DNA of 64,000 bases from Pseudoalteromonas sp. UG3-2 (GTDB lineage: Bacteria > Pseudomonadota > Gammaproteobacteria > Enterobacterales > Alteromonadaceae): assembly GCF_037120705.1 (NCBI RefSeq), contig NZ_JAWLJU010000002.1, forward strand, positions 372,001 to 436,000. The letters run 5' to 3'. A program made the translations under genes and the position numbers. Numbering within the stretch: the stretch's first letter is position 1; each line of letters begins with the position of its first letter. This document shows, one piece after another, positions 53,674 through 62,771 of this stretch. The notes below the pieces were generated by a model. That model was not told the DNA's origin and did not search any database. It saw only the letters and a list, made by a program, of their open reading frames with translations.

Positions 53674-56109
53674 ATGAAAAAAATGCTACTCTCACTCGCA
53701 GTATCAGCTGCGCTAGCTGGCTGTGGAGGCGGTGAAACGTTAGAAGACGTAAAGAACGAATCAACTCCTGTTACCCCAACCATGTCGGTTAAGTTTGACC
53801 CATCAGCTGGGGTGATCTCTGTACCCAATGATATCTTACTATCCGGCACCCAAGATGGCACCTTAAACCTGCCTGATGAACGCTTAGGAGAAACTGACGG
53901 TGATGGTAATCCGTTGGTAACCAGAGCAAGTTATGCCGATCCGGGCATTGTACTTGGTGCATTAGACGGTTGGTCTACGCAAATGCCATACGCGATTGAC
54001 TTCACTACGCCAAATGGTCTCAGAATTGACCCACAAAGTGTGATGACACCAGGCTCCGTTAGAATATTTGAAGTTGAAATGGGCGGTCCTTTACAAACCG
54101 ATGCAGAATGTGCCGATATTCCGTCAGGCATTGCATGTAAACCAGTGGCAGAGCTTGAGTTTGGCCCAGAAGGTGACTTTGTCGCCATGGCTAATGGTAC
54201 AGGTAATGGCATTGTGGTAGTACCGATTAAACCACTTAAGCCGGAGACCACTTACATCACTGTGTTAACCAATGGCTTAAAAGATTCCAGTGGACAAAGC
54301 GTAGAAGCGTCGTCTACTTATACGTTACTGCGCCAATCTGAGTCGCTCGTTACCGACACACAAAAGACGTTACAGGCCGTGATCGGCAGTTATGAAACGG
54401 CGGTGGCTGCTTTCGGTTCGGTATCGAAAGAAGAAATTATTTACAGTGCGGCTATGACCACACAGTCAACGGGTGCAGGCCTTACAGGTGCTAAAGCGCT
54501 ATTAGCGCAATCTGCTGCAACCCAGCAAAACCCAGTACTTACGGTGCCGCAGCAGCCTACTATCACAGTGGCTGATGCACTTACAGGCAAGGTGCCTGAT
54601 GCCGTATTACCCGCATTTCGCAGTGTGCGTTTACTGCAAGGGCAAATCAATTTGCCGCAGTACTTAGCCAAACCACAAAACAAAGATATTTCAGCTCTAG
54701 CCGACACCTATTGGCAAGCGCTTTGCGACAGCCCGGTAACACTTGCTGGATATGCAGCACAAGGCGGTCAATTACCGCCGGTAGCTGAAGGTGAAGATCA
54801 AACCTGTGCTAATTTACCGGTGCCGGAAGGGGTATCAAACTTTAGAAGCATTGGCGTGGATAAACAACGTTTTATCACTAAATACAACCCATTTCCTAAG
54901 CAACAATGGCTTGCTAATGTGCCAGTGCAAATCACTATGCCAGCAGATGAATCTACACGCCCTGAAGGCGGTTGGCCGGTGGTGATTATGCAACATGGCA
55001 TCACCAGTAAAAAAGAAGACATGCTAGGGTTAACGCTGTCGTTGACTCAGGCTGGTTTCGCTACCGTGGCAATTGACCACCCAATGCATGGTGCCCGTGG
55101 CATTGATGTTGACGGTGATGGCACGGACGACTTTAATGCATCAACAGGTAGTGTACTGTCTTACATGAACCTCACTTCATTGCTGGTTGCTCGTGATAAC
55201 CTGAAACAGTCTGCAGCCGATTTGTTAGGTTTACGTTTGGGACTTAACTTCATCAACCAGGCCTCTGGTGGGCAAGTTAACTTTAATACCCAATCGGTGA
55301 GCTTTCTTGGTCATTCATTAGGTTCTATCGTTGGTCCAAGCTTCTTGTCTATGGCTAATGCACCGCTGAATCCGCAGCTTGATCCATTATTTAAGGTAGA
55401 ATCAGCAGCCCTTGCCAGTGGCGGCTCTGGTATTGCTAATTTCCTAATTGAATCTAAGTCGTTTGGTCCGTTTGTCCAAGGTTCAGTGCTGAGTGCAGCG
55501 GGTAACCTAATCTCTAATTCATTCAATTCCTACTTGCAAGAAGGGGCTTTGGCAGATTGTAGCGCGGTGGCGGCTGATCAAAGTAAATACCTACCTTGTG
55601 CATTCACTAGCTTTAAAACAAGCCTAGAGGCGGCAGGAGATACGGCATCACTGGCGGCCATTGATGCCACGGTTAATCAGTTTGCTTTTGCTTCGCAAAC
55701 CACCCTTGGCAGTGCCGACCCATTAAATTACGCACCTATGGTACGTGCTCAGCAAACGCCTGTTTACATGAGTGTGGTCACTGGTGGTGTGGATGGTAAT
55801 GCCGCTGATTTGGTTATCCCACCTACCACTGAGCGCAGTGTTTTATCGGGAAGCTTACCTTTGGCAGCTGTGATGGGCTTACAACCAGCTAGTGAAACTC
55901 AAATGACGCAAGCGCCCAGCAGTTATGTGGTGAAGTTCTCACAAGGTCATCATAGCTCGATCCTAACCACTGGTTTCCAGGCGGAAGCAGGTGGTACTGC
56001 AGCCGGGCATGCAGCAGCGTCGATGGAAATGCAAAAGCAAGTTGCAACCTTCTTGAAATCTAAGGGGTTATTATTGCCAATCTCGAACCCTGACGTAGTT
56101 GCAAACTAA
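53674..56109 (+). CDS. volA: VolA/Pla-1/cef-family surface lipase
   Basis: The 811-residue lipoprotein (lipobox ALAGC, Cys17) belongs to the Pla-1/cef lipase family, of which Vibrio VolA is a surface-exposed lysophospholipase that lets cells use lysophosphatidylcholine. The N-terminal bacterial-virulence-factor lipase domain (about residues 30-250) precedes an alpha/beta hydrolase part with VVIMQHGITSKKEDM near residue 435 and nucleophile elbow FLGHSLGSIVG near residue 547. A late His in GHHSSIL near residue 768 probably completes the triad. GGAG precedes the ATG at nine bases. It is inserted between yciK and sohB relative to E. coli. Confidence 0.88.
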   Translation: MKKMLLSLAVSAALAGCGGGETLEDVKNESTPVTPTMSVKFDPSAGVISVPNDILLSGTQDGTLNLPDERLGETDGDGNPLVTRASYADPGIVLGALDGWSTQMPYAIDFTTPNGLRIDPQSVMTPGSVRIFEVEMGGPLQTDAECADIPSGIACKPVAELEFGPEGDFVAMANGTGNGIVVVPIKPLKPETTYITVLTNGLKDSSGQSVEASSTYTLLRQSESLVTDTQKTLQAVIGSYETAVAAFGSVSKEEIIYSAAMTTQSTGAGLTGAKALLAQSAATQQNPVLTVPQQPTITVADALTGKVPDAVLPAFRSVRLLQGQINLPQYLAKPQNKDISALADTYWQALCDSPVTLAGYAAQGGQLPPVAEGEDQTCANLPVPEGVSNFRSIGVDKQRFITKYNPFPKQQWLANVPVQITMPADESTRPEGGWPVVIMQHGITSKKEDMLGLTLSLTQAGFATVAIDHPMHGARGIDVDGDGTDDFNASTGSVLSYMNLTSLLVARDNLKQSAADLLGLRLGLNFINQASGGQVNFNTQSVSFLGHSLGSIVGPSFLSMANAPLNPQLDPLFKVESAALASGGSGIANFLIESKSFGPFVQGSVLSAAGNLISNSFNSYLQEGALADCSAVAADQSKYLPCAFTSFKTSLEAAGDTASLAAIDATVNQFAFASQTTLGSADPLNYAPMVRAQQTPVYMSVVTGGVDGNAADLVIPPTTERSVLSGSLPLAAVMGLQPASETQMTQAPSSYVVKFSQGHHSSILTTGFQAEAGGTAAGHAAASMEMQKQVATFLKSKGLLLPISNPDVVAN

Positions 56110-56131
56110 GTTAAATTTCGACACCATAATG

Positions 56132-56154
56132 GGCCGCGAAAAGCGGCCTTTTTT
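56132..56154 (+). terminator. Rho-independent terminator after volA
   Basis: GGCCGC (56132-56137) and GCGGCC (56143-56148), perfect 6-bp GC stem with a GAAAA loop, followed by six T. It ends volA and stands just before the ribosome binding site of sohB. Confidence 0.9.
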
Positions 56155-56182
56155 ATGTCTTGACCAAAGTGAGGAGAACGAC

Positions 56183-57202
56183 TTGGCATTTTTGTTTGAA
56201 TATGGGCTATTTTTGGCCAAAACAGTCACCATTGTATTTGGCATCGCCGCAGTGATTGTCTTAATTGTTGGCGCCAGCCAAAAACCGAAGTCGAAGAAAG
56301 GTGAGATCGAGGTCACGGACTTAAGCGAAACATTGAACTTGTCAAAACAGACCTTTCTGGAACAAACTCTGGATAAAAAAGCATTAAAACTGCTGAACAA
56401 AGAACAACAAAAAGCAGACAAAGAAAAAGGCAAAGACCAGGATTCACAGAAAAATGTCTTCTTTATAGAGTTTAATGGCAGCATGGATGCCCATGAAGTC
56501 AGCAGCCTTAGAGAAGAAATTAATGCCATTTTAACCATTGCTGATAAAGACAAAGATCAAGTGGTGGTTGCGCTCGAAAGTGGCGGTGGTGTTGTTCATG
56601 GTTATGGCCTTGGTGCGTCACAATTAGCTCGAGTTAAGCAAGCGGGTATCCCACTTACCGTTTGTGTTGATAAAGTCGCTGCCAGTGGCGGATATATGAT
56701 GGCCTGTGTGGCAGATAAAATTATTGCTGCGCCGTTTGCGATCATTGGCTCCATCGGTGTGATAGCACAAATTCCTAACTTTAATCGCTTGTTGAAAAAG
56801 AACAACGTTGATTTTGAAATGGTCACCGCCGGTGAATATAAGCGCACACTGACGTTATTTGGTGAAAACACCGATAAAGGCAGAGAAAAGTTTAAGGAAG
56901 AAATAGAGCAAACCCATGGTTTGTTTAAGCAGTTTGTTGCTGATAATCGTAGCCAAGTCGCGATAGAGCAAGTAGCAACAGGTGAGCACTGGTTTGGTAC
57001 TCAAGCGATGTCGCTTAACTTAGTGGATGAAGTATCGACCAGCGATGACTTGTTACTTTCATTAAACCAAGAACATCAGCTCTACAAAGTGAAATATAAA
57101 GCCAAACAAGGGGTGGCAGAAAAGTTAGGACTGCAGTTTGGTCAAGCATTTGAACGTGTTTCAATCCGCGCATTGAGCAAACTGAATTCCTCTAAATATT
57201 AA
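56183..57202 (+). CDS. sohB: SohB, inner-membrane S49-family protease (TTG start)
   Basis: SohB is a signal-peptide-peptidase A-like serine protease of the inner membrane. The 339-residue product begins FEYGLFLAKTVTIV, as in E. coli, with one membrane segment at about residues 5-28, a charged linker, then the protease domain. The nucleophile Ser lies in ACVADK-IIAAPFAIIGSIGV and the catalytic Lys in EYKRTLTLFGENT. The GSMDAHEVSSLREEI block is the family's mark. The start is TTG at 56183, with GAGGAG six bases before it; no ATG lies near. The upstream in-frame ORF crosses the volA terminator and is rejected. Confidence 0.93.
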   Translation: MAFLFEYGLFLAKTVTIVFGIAAVIVLIVGASQKPKSKKGEIEVTDLSETLNLSKQTFLEQTLDKKALKLLNKEQQKADKEKGKDQDSQKNVFFIEFNGSMDAHEVSSLREEINAILTIADKDKDQVVVALESGGGVVHGYGLGASQLARVKQAGIPLTVCVDKVAASGGYMMACVADKIIAAPFAIIGSIGVIAQIPNFNRLLKKNNVDFEMVTAGEYKRTLTLFGENTDKGREKFKEEIEQTHGLFKQFVADNRSQVAIEQVATGEHWFGTQAMSLNLVDEVSTSDDLLLSLNQEHQLYKVKYKAKQGVAEKLGLQFGQAFERVSIRALSKLNSSKY

Positions 57203-57224
57203 TAATCCCCCCTTAATATCTCAG

Positions 57225-57263
57225 GCCGTCAAAGTACCAGCAAAAGGCTGGTACTTTGACGGC
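57225..57263. terminator. Long perfect hairpin after sohB
   Basis: A perfect 17-bp inverted repeat (57225-57241 and 57247-57263) with arms starting GCCGTCAAAG and a 5-nt AAAAG loop. No T tract follows, so it may be a transcript end stabiliser, a rho-assisted terminator or a repeated palindrome rather than a simple terminator. Confidence 0.6.
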
Positions 57264-57373
57264 GTCAAGCTTGTCACCCTGCATACTGCGGCAGTCGAAA
57301 TCCTTTCTTTATTGGTATAAACCTTTGCAATAGCAATAATCCTGTCTAGGATTGAAGTAGCAAAACAGTAATA

Positions 57374-57400
57374 AGACCAATTAATTAAGCGAATTGGTAT
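57374..57400. repeat. Remnant of the MITE-like element
   Basis: AGACCAATTAATTAAGCG followed by AATTGGTAT matches the right end of the 161-bp element, with two changes. The remaining part is missing. A second TATTGGTAT-like fragment lies at 57310-57318. It is just upstream of the PhnD-like gene. Confidence 0.6.
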
Positions 57401-57425
57401 AAATCCCTAGGTTTGGAAGGCAGTT

Positions 57426-58235
57426 ATGCAAAAGCTACTCCTACTCATGTGCGCTCTGGCTAGTTTCTTTACAACGGCAGTCGAATTGAGTTTTGCCTTT
57501 GTGCCACAGCAATCTGCAGCGAAATTAGCAAGAAATTGGCAACCCATTATTGACTATATTAATGCCCATACTGGCGATCATTATGTCTTTAAAACGGCCA
57601 AAGACATACCTACCTTCGAGTCCAGAGTGTTGGCCGGTGAATACGATATCGCTTATATGAATCCATATCATTTTGTGGTCTTTAACGAGCATGCTGGTTA
57701 TCAAGCGATAGCAAAACAAAAAGACAAACGCATCAAAGGCATCATTGTGGTGGCAAAAGACGCAGGCATTTCACAGTTAGAGCAACTACAAGATAATGTT
57801 ATTGCTTTTCCAGCGCCGGCGGCCTTTGCTGCAAGCATCTTGACTCGAGCTGAGCTCAGTGCCAGAGGTGTTGCCTTTCAACCAAGGTATGTTTCATCTC
57901 ATGATTCGGTCTATTTAAATGTCGCCAAAGGATTTGCGGCGGCAGGTGGCGGTGTGATGCGGACGTTCAACAATACCGACGCGGCAGTTCGTGATCAGTT
58001 GCGGGTACTGTGGACCAGCGAAGGCTTCACACCACACGCTTTTGCTGCGAAAAGCACCGTACCCGAGAGTACCAAAGCGCGTTTGCTTGCCGCGCTGTTG
58101 TCTTTAAATGACTCAGAGCAGGGCAAAGCACTACTGCAAGCGGTTAACTTTAACGGTATTAGCCCAGCAACGAATGAAGACTGGTCAGACGTTAAATCCT
58201 TAGGCATAGACACGCTCATTGGTATCAACCACTAA
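57426..58235 (+). CDS. PhnD/SsuA/transferrin-like periplasmic binding protein
   Basis: The 269-residue product has a signal peptide (about residues 1-18) and a type 2 periplasmic binding fold of the PhnD family, which in PhnD binds phosphonates. Visible segments are VPQQSAAKLARNWQPIIDYI at the start, DIAYMNPYHFVVF near residue 74 and ISQLEQLQDNVIAFPAPAAFA near residue 117. No permease or ATPase gene is nearby. It is followed 21 bases later by a membrane histidine kinase, so it may be the ligand sensor of that kinase, as in similar pairs in other marine bacteria. Ligand unknown. Confidence 0.85.
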   Translation: MQKLLLLMCALASFFTTAVELSFAFVPQQSAAKLARNWQPIIDYINAHTGDHYVFKTAKDIPTFESRVLAGEYDIAYMNPYHFVVFNEHAGYQAIAKQKDKRIKGIIVVAKDAGISQLEQLQDNVIAFPAPAAFAASILTRAELSARGVAFQPRYVSSHDSVYLNVAKGFAAAGGGVMRTFNNTDAAVRDQLRVLWTSEGFTPHAFAAKSTVPESTKARLLAALLSLNDSEQGKALLQAVNFNGISPATNEDWSDVKSLGIDTLIGINH

Positions 58236-58256
58236 TATGTATGGAGCTTAATAGCG

Positions 58257-59906
58257 ATGGCTAAAGTGTCATTAAGAATTAAAACCATGATAGGCACCGC
58301 TGTGATTGAGGCTGTGTTGTTGACGGTGCTGATTTTTGTGGTGATTGATTTTATGATGGAATCGGCCAACGATGCCATGAATAAGCGGGCGACGACCACC
58401 ACGCAATTATTCGCCAGTGCCACCAAAGATGCTTTGTTATCCTTTGATTTAGCTACCCTAGACTCGTTTACTCAAGAGTTATTGCAAAACCCTGATATTT
58501 TATACGTAAAAGTACTCAACACAGATAAACAAATCATGTCTTTTGCAGGGGATCAATTCTATCTGCAGCGCCAATTTAATGAGGATAACTTAGTCGAAAC
58601 GGTTAGTGACGGTGTCTTTGATGTCAAAGGCGATATTTCTGAAGGCACCACGCAATTCGGCAGTGTGCAAATTGGGATTGATATCGGTGCAATTAACTCC
58701 TTACTGGCGAAATTAAAACGTTGGACAATTTCAATTGCCTTAATTGAGATGTTTTTTGTTGCCGTATTTTCCTACGTATTAGGCGTTTATTTAACCCAAA
58801 ATTTATACCGATTAAAAGCCCAAGCTCACCGTATTACGGAGAATATTCATGCTGGGAGGTTCGATTTCTCTTGGTCTGCAATACGTAGTCAAGATGAACT
58901 GGAAGAGCTATCAAATGCCTTTGATGAGCTATCGCAAACACTGTCGGAAGAGCACCAGCGGCGGTCAGAATATGAGGCGGAGCTTAAGTCACTAAATGTT
59001 AACTTAGAACGCTTAGTCGCGCAAAGAACCGCTGAGTTAAAGCAGCAAAACCTCGAACTCGAACAGCGAAACCAAGCTCTTGCAGCGGCGCAAAAACAGC
59101 TTGTCAACGCCGAAAAAATGGCGTCTGTGGGGCAATTGGCTGCTGGTGTTGCCCATGAGATTAACAACCCACTGGGTTTTGTTATGAGTAATCTCGAGGT
59201 GATGCAGCATTATCATCAAGAGTACATGGCGTTAACTCAACAAGCGCAACAAGAAATCCCCGCGAGTGACTATCAGCAGGCACTGCACACCTTGCTAAAA
59301 GAAAAAGACTTCACCTATATCAACCAAGATACGTCTGAGTTGTTACAAGAGTCGGTGACAGGGTTGCAGCGGGTCACAGCGATTGTGAAAGACTTAAAGC
59401 AATTTTCCCGTGCCGATGTGGATGAACGGCAAGCCTGTGACATTAACAATTGCATTAAAACCACCTTGAACCTAGTGGAAAATGAGCTTAAATACCATGT
59501 TCGTGTGATAACCGATTTAACTGAGTTACCTGCCGTGGAAGCCAATACTGGCAAACTAATACAAGTGTTCACCAATCTGTTTGTTAACGCAGCGCAAGCA
59601 ATGTTTGAGGAAGGGGAACTTAAGATATCCACCGCGTTAGTCGATGATGAGGTGGTGATTAACGTGGCCGATAATGGCGTTGGTATCGATGATAAAGTGA
59701 TTAATAAAATTTTTGATCCCTTTTTCACTTCCAAACCCGTGGGGCAAGGCACGGGCCTTGGCTTATCAATTAGCTACGATATTATCCGTGAAATTGGTGG
59801 CGACATTAGTGTAGCGAGCAAGGAGGGAGTAGGTACCTGCTTTACCATAACGCTTCCTGTTGCGCACCAAGCAATTGAATGTAATGCGCGGCAAGTAGGT
59901 GATTAA
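58257..59906 (+). CDS. Membrane sensor histidine kinase
   Basis: The 549-residue protein has a first membrane segment (about residues 12-33), a periplasmic sensor of about 120 residues, a second segment near 158-178, a HAMP domain, and a coiled coil rich in Glu and Gln (about 230-295). The phospho-acceptor helix has ASVGQLAAGVAHEINNPLGF (His near 303). The kinase domain has NLFVNAAQAM, VADNGVGI and GQGTGLGLSI. No response regulator is adjacent. The PhnD-like gene directly upstream suggests that the binding protein supplies the signal. Confidence 0.9.
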   Translation: MAKVSLRIKTMIGTAVIEAVLLTVLIFVVIDFMMESANDAMNKRATTTTQLFASATKDALLSFDLATLDSFTQELLQNPDILYVKVLNTDKQIMSFAGDQFYLQRQFNEDNLVETVSDGVFDVKGDISEGTTQFGSVQIGIDIGAINSLLAKLKRWTISIALIEMFFVAVFSYVLGVYLTQNLYRLKAQAHRITENIHAGRFDFSWSAIRSQDELEELSNAFDELSQTLSEEHQRRSEYEAELKSLNVNLERLVAQRTAELKQQNLELEQRNQALAAAQKQLVNAEKMASVGQLAAGVAHEINNPLGFVMSNLEVMQHYHQEYMALTQQAQQEIPASDYQQALHTLLKEKDFTYINQDTSELLQESVTGLQRVTAIVKDLKQFSRADVDERQACDINNCIKTTLNLVENELKYHVRVITDLTELPAVEANTGKLIQVFTNLFVNAAQAMFEEGELKISTALVDDEVVINVADNGVGIDDKVINKIFDPFFTSKPVGQGTGLGLSISYDIIREIGGDISVASKEGVGTCFTITLPVAHQAIECNARQVGD

Positions 59907-60144
59907 ATTTATAACGTTTTGCATTAGTTTATTCATAGTCGCAATCATGCTAATTAAGCGAACCGCTAAGTTGATAAATTCTCGTGCATATATTCTCTTA
60001 CGGTTGTTATATCCTGGGCTTTATAAGAAGGTGCAGGGTTTGCTATTGGTGAAACTGGTAAGGCAAATGCTTTGAGACACCATTGAGGCAGTTAAATTGA
60101 CCATTAAGCTCACATTTGGGTGATTTTTAAGTAGCCATCTGTAC

Positions 60145-60173
60145 TATACAAACTATAGATAACAGTTTGTATA
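60145..60173 (+). promoter_or_regulatory. Inverted repeat just before the LytS-type gene
   Basis: TATACAAACT (60145-60154) and AGTTTGTATA (60164-60173) are perfect 10-bp arms with a 9-bp spacer. The repeat ends four bases before the ATG and takes the place of a ribosome binding site. It may be an operator or an mRNA hairpin that controls translation. The gap 59907-60144 shows no gene. Confidence 0.5.
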
Positions 60174-60177
60174 TATT

Positions 60178-61194
60178 ATGGAATTGCGTTTACATCGAAC
60201 AGAGCAGCTGACTATTTTACTGCTGGTTGGCATGGTAAGCCTTGCTATTAGTGCCACAGATTGGCTACAGCGCGGCATGGTTATATCGGCGAATTTATTT
60301 GCCGCGGCGCTGGCAGCGGTAGTGTTACTGTATTGGCTGCCAATGATCACTGCCTATGTGACAATCGTTAGGCTCAAACTGCGCTTGTGGTTGTTGCAGT
60401 TGCTCACCTTTTATATTGCCATGGTGATAGGTTGCTGGTGCTGGGGGCAGCTTCGCAGCCACTTACTCGGCACCGAGGAGCTGGGTTTATTTGCAGCCCT
60501 AGGTATTGCCTTACCTTGGTCAAGTGGTATTTATCTGATGGTAACGTTTTACCTGTCGCAGCAAAGTCTTAAACAAGAAAAACAGCAGCGCCAACTGGCC
60601 GAAATTAAGTTGTTACACAGCCAGCTTAATCCCCACTTTATGTTTAATAGCCTCAATACCATTGCCGCATTTGCTGACACTTCGCCAAGCACGACCCAAA
60701 AATTAGTTCATAACTTGGCGGCGGTATTGCGCTATTCAATGCAGTATTCAACAACCGCTGCCAAGGCTCAGACCCAAGTGACTTTGGCTGATGAGCTGGT
60801 GGCATTAAATCAGTGGTGTGAAATAGAGCAATGTCGCTTTGGCAAAGACTTGGTGGTTACTTTTGATATTGACGAAAGGTTACTAAATTTAATGCTTCCC
60901 CCGATGATGCTGCAGCCAATTGTGGAAAACGCCATTAAACATGCTAAGCACAAACCTTTGCATGTCACCGTGTCTGTGCAACAGCAAAAGCAACATGCTC
61001 AGTTTACTGTGATGGATAATGGTATTGGCTTTAGTGACAAGGCGTTAGCTGAGGTTGGTCGTTCGGGTTATGGTCTTTCAATTACGCGTTCAAGGCTTCA
61101 GCTTGAAGCCGCAGCGAACTTGGCTATAGGCAACCGCCCCGATGGTGGTGCAGAGGTCAGTTTCATGCTTCCTGTGGAGGTGGTAAATGATTAA
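60178..61194 (+). CDS. LytS-family sensor histidine kinase
   Basis: The 338-residue protein has four predicted transmembrane segments in its first 130 or so residues, and then the His_kinase domain of the LytS/YehU group: LLHSQLNPHFMFNSLNTIAA (His near 158), with PPMMLQPIVENAIKHA and DNGIGFSDKAL in the ATP-binding part. This type pairs with LytTR response regulators, and one follows with an 8-base overlap. The ATG at 60178 has no Shine-Dalgarno site; a palindrome lies there instead. The signal is unknown. Confidence 0.9.
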   Translation: MELRLHRTEQLTILLLVGMVSLAISATDWLQRGMVISANLFAAALAAVVLLYWLPMITAYVTIVRLKLRLWLLQLLTFYIAMVIGCWCWGQLRSHLLGTEELGLFAALGIALPWSSGIYLMVTFYLSQQSLKQEKQQRQLAEIKLLHSQLNPHFMFNSLNTIAAFADTSPSTTQKLVHNLAAVLRYSMQYSTTAAKAQTQVTLADELVALNQWCEIEQCRFGKDLVVTFDIDERLLNLMLPPMMLQPIVENAIKHAKHKPLHVTVSVQQQKQHAQFTVMDNGIGFSDKALAEVGRSGYGLSITRSRLQLEAAANLAIGNRPDGGAEVSFMLPVEVVND

Positions 61195-61885
61195 CCTGGC
61201 CATTGTTGAAGATGAACTTCCCGCTTTAGAAAAACTAAAGCAGCAGCTCGCTGGCTTACCCCAGTACCACCTAAGTTACTGTTGTGGTGATGGTGAGGCG
61301 TTATTGCAGGCCATACCACAGCGTGCTGTGGATATTGTTTTAATTGACATTAATTTGCCAGGAATAAATGGCATTGAGTTAGTTCAAGCGTTACACAGGA
61401 TGCAATCCCAAGTGAAAGTGATTTTTACCACCGCTTACAGTGAGTTTGCCGTCGATGCCTTCACTTTAGGTGCGGTGGATTACTTATTAAAGCCGTACAC
61501 GGATGAGCGCTTAGCACTGGCTTTGTCTCGCGCGCATCGCCCCCAAGCAGGCACCACGTCAGAGAGCTTACCGAGTAAATTAGCAGGTAAAACCGCCTTT
61601 ATAAATGTTGCGGACATCGAAGTAGTTAAGCTTGAGTATGGTCAAGCCATTGCCTATTGCAACGATCAGCGATACCCATTGCAAGGCTCATTGGATGCGT
61701 TGCAAACAAAACTACCTTCGCCTTTTTTACGGGTGCATCGTGACACCTTGGTGAATCAAGCGGCGATAACTGATTTACAGCGTTGGCCCAGTGGCGGCTA
61801 TCTGCTGAAATTTAAGCAATGTCAGATCCAAGTGATCACCAGTCGTAACGGGGCGAGATTGCTTAAACAGCGACTCAATCTCTAA
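61187..61885 (+). CDS. LytTR-family response regulator
   Basis: The 232-residue protein has a receiver domain with VEDELPA at the start, the phospho-acceptor Asp in VLIDINLPGING near residue 52, and Lys in YLLKPY near residue 102. A LytTR DNA-binding domain follows from about residue 130, with the FLRVHRDTLVNQ and GGYLLKF segments typical of the fold. It overlaps the kinase gene by 8 bases. LytTR regulators often control their own operon; the palindrome before the kinase gene and the hydrolase gene downstream are possible targets. Confidence 0.93.
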   Translation: MINLAIVEDELPALEKLKQQLAGLPQYHLSYCCGDGEALLQAIPQRAVDIVLIDINLPGINGIELVQALHRMQSQVKVIFTTAYSEFAVDAFTLGAVDYLLKPYTDERLALALSRAHRPQAGTTSESLPSKLAGKTAFINVADIEVVKLEYGQAIAYCNDQRYPLQGSLDALQTKLPSPFLRVHRDTLVNQAAITDLQRWPSGGYLLKFKQCQIQVITSRNGARLLKQRLNL

Positions 61886-61904
61886 TAGTCAAAAGGTAAT
61901 AAAA

Positions 61905-62771
61905 ATGACAAAGAAACTAATGCCAGTAATGATGGTAGGGGCCCTTGCGGCTTGTTCAAAGCCAAATGTGCCGGATGTTAAACAGCAATTTATTGAAGGT
62001 GACCAGCCGCGTCCACTGGTGGTTGTGCTGGGTGGAAGTGAAGGGGGCAATACCTTGGCCGAGCCGCATTGGCAGCCGTTTTTAGATGGTTTTAATCATT
62101 TAGGCACTCAGGTAGCGGCGCTGGCTTACTATGGCTCTAGCGGAACTCCCGCCAGTGCGGCCGAGTTGTCGCTGAATTCGATTGCTGAGCGCATTAAGAA
62201 GCTGACGGAAGATCCCAGAGTGAACCCTCAGTGCGTTGCTGTGGTTGGGTTTTCTAAAGGAGCAGAGCTGGCATTGTTGTTAGGCGCTCATTTTGAAACC
62301 ATTAATCATGTGATTGCCATTATGCCCTCACACGTTAGTTGGAATGCCGTAAAAACCGTTACTTCCCGTGCCAGCTGGGTACTTGACGGCCAAGCAGTGG
62401 ATTATATCAATGCTCCTTTGCTGTCTTGGCAAATGCAAAAGGGCAATATTACCGGTGAATTTACACCGGCCTTTGTAACCGCACTTGCAGAGGCGTCAGT
62501 GGATGATATTGCCAAAGCACGTATCGCGGTAGAGAGAACCAATGGCCCAGTAATGTTGGTCTCGGCAAAACAGGACGAGGTGTGGCCCTCTTATCAAATG
62601 GCAAGCAACATTGAACAGCATTTAGAGCAGGTCGACTTTGCAAAGCCATTTCATCACTTAGCGCTGGATGCAGGGCATTATAGCTTTAATAAAGCGGCGC
62701 AAGTTCAAGTACATGATTTTTTGCAAACCACCTTGCTGAATAACTGTCATTTTAATGGGAGTCAGAAATAA
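61905..62771 (+). CDS. Lipoprotein alpha/beta hydrolase, acyl-CoA thioesterase/BAAT-like
   Basis: The 288-residue product has a lipobox (LAACS, Cys16) and a hydrolase fold resembling the C-terminal domain of bile-acid-CoA:amino-acid N-acyltransferases. It has LVVVLGGSEGGN near residue 39, the nucleophile elbow VVGFSKGAELALLL near residue 117, an Asp in SAKQDEVWPS and a His in LALDAGHYSF. Its natural reaction is unknown; related bacterial proteins act as esterases. It starts 19 bases after the regulator gene and may be in the same transcript. Its 3' end overlaps the AraC gene by 20 bases. Confidence 0.8.
   Translation: MTKKLMPVMMVGALAACSKPNVPDVKQQFIEGDQPRPLVVVLGGSEGGNTLAEPHWQPFLDGFNHLGTQVAALAYYGSSGTPASAAELSLNSIAERIKKLTEDPRVNPQCVAVVGFSKGAELALLLGAHFETINHVIAIMPSHVSWNAVKTVTSRASWVLDGQAVDYINAPLLSWQMQKGNITGEFTPAFVTALAEASVDDIAKARIAVERTNGPVMLVSAKQDEVWPSYQMASNIEQHLEQVDFAKPFHHLALDAGHYSFNKAAQVQVHDFLQTTLLNNCHFNGSQK

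Noticed and set aside
56099..56182. Upstream extension of sohB to 56099
   Set aside because: It would read through the volA terminator and its N-terminus does not match SohB; the TTG at 56183 has a GAGGAG site and fits the family.
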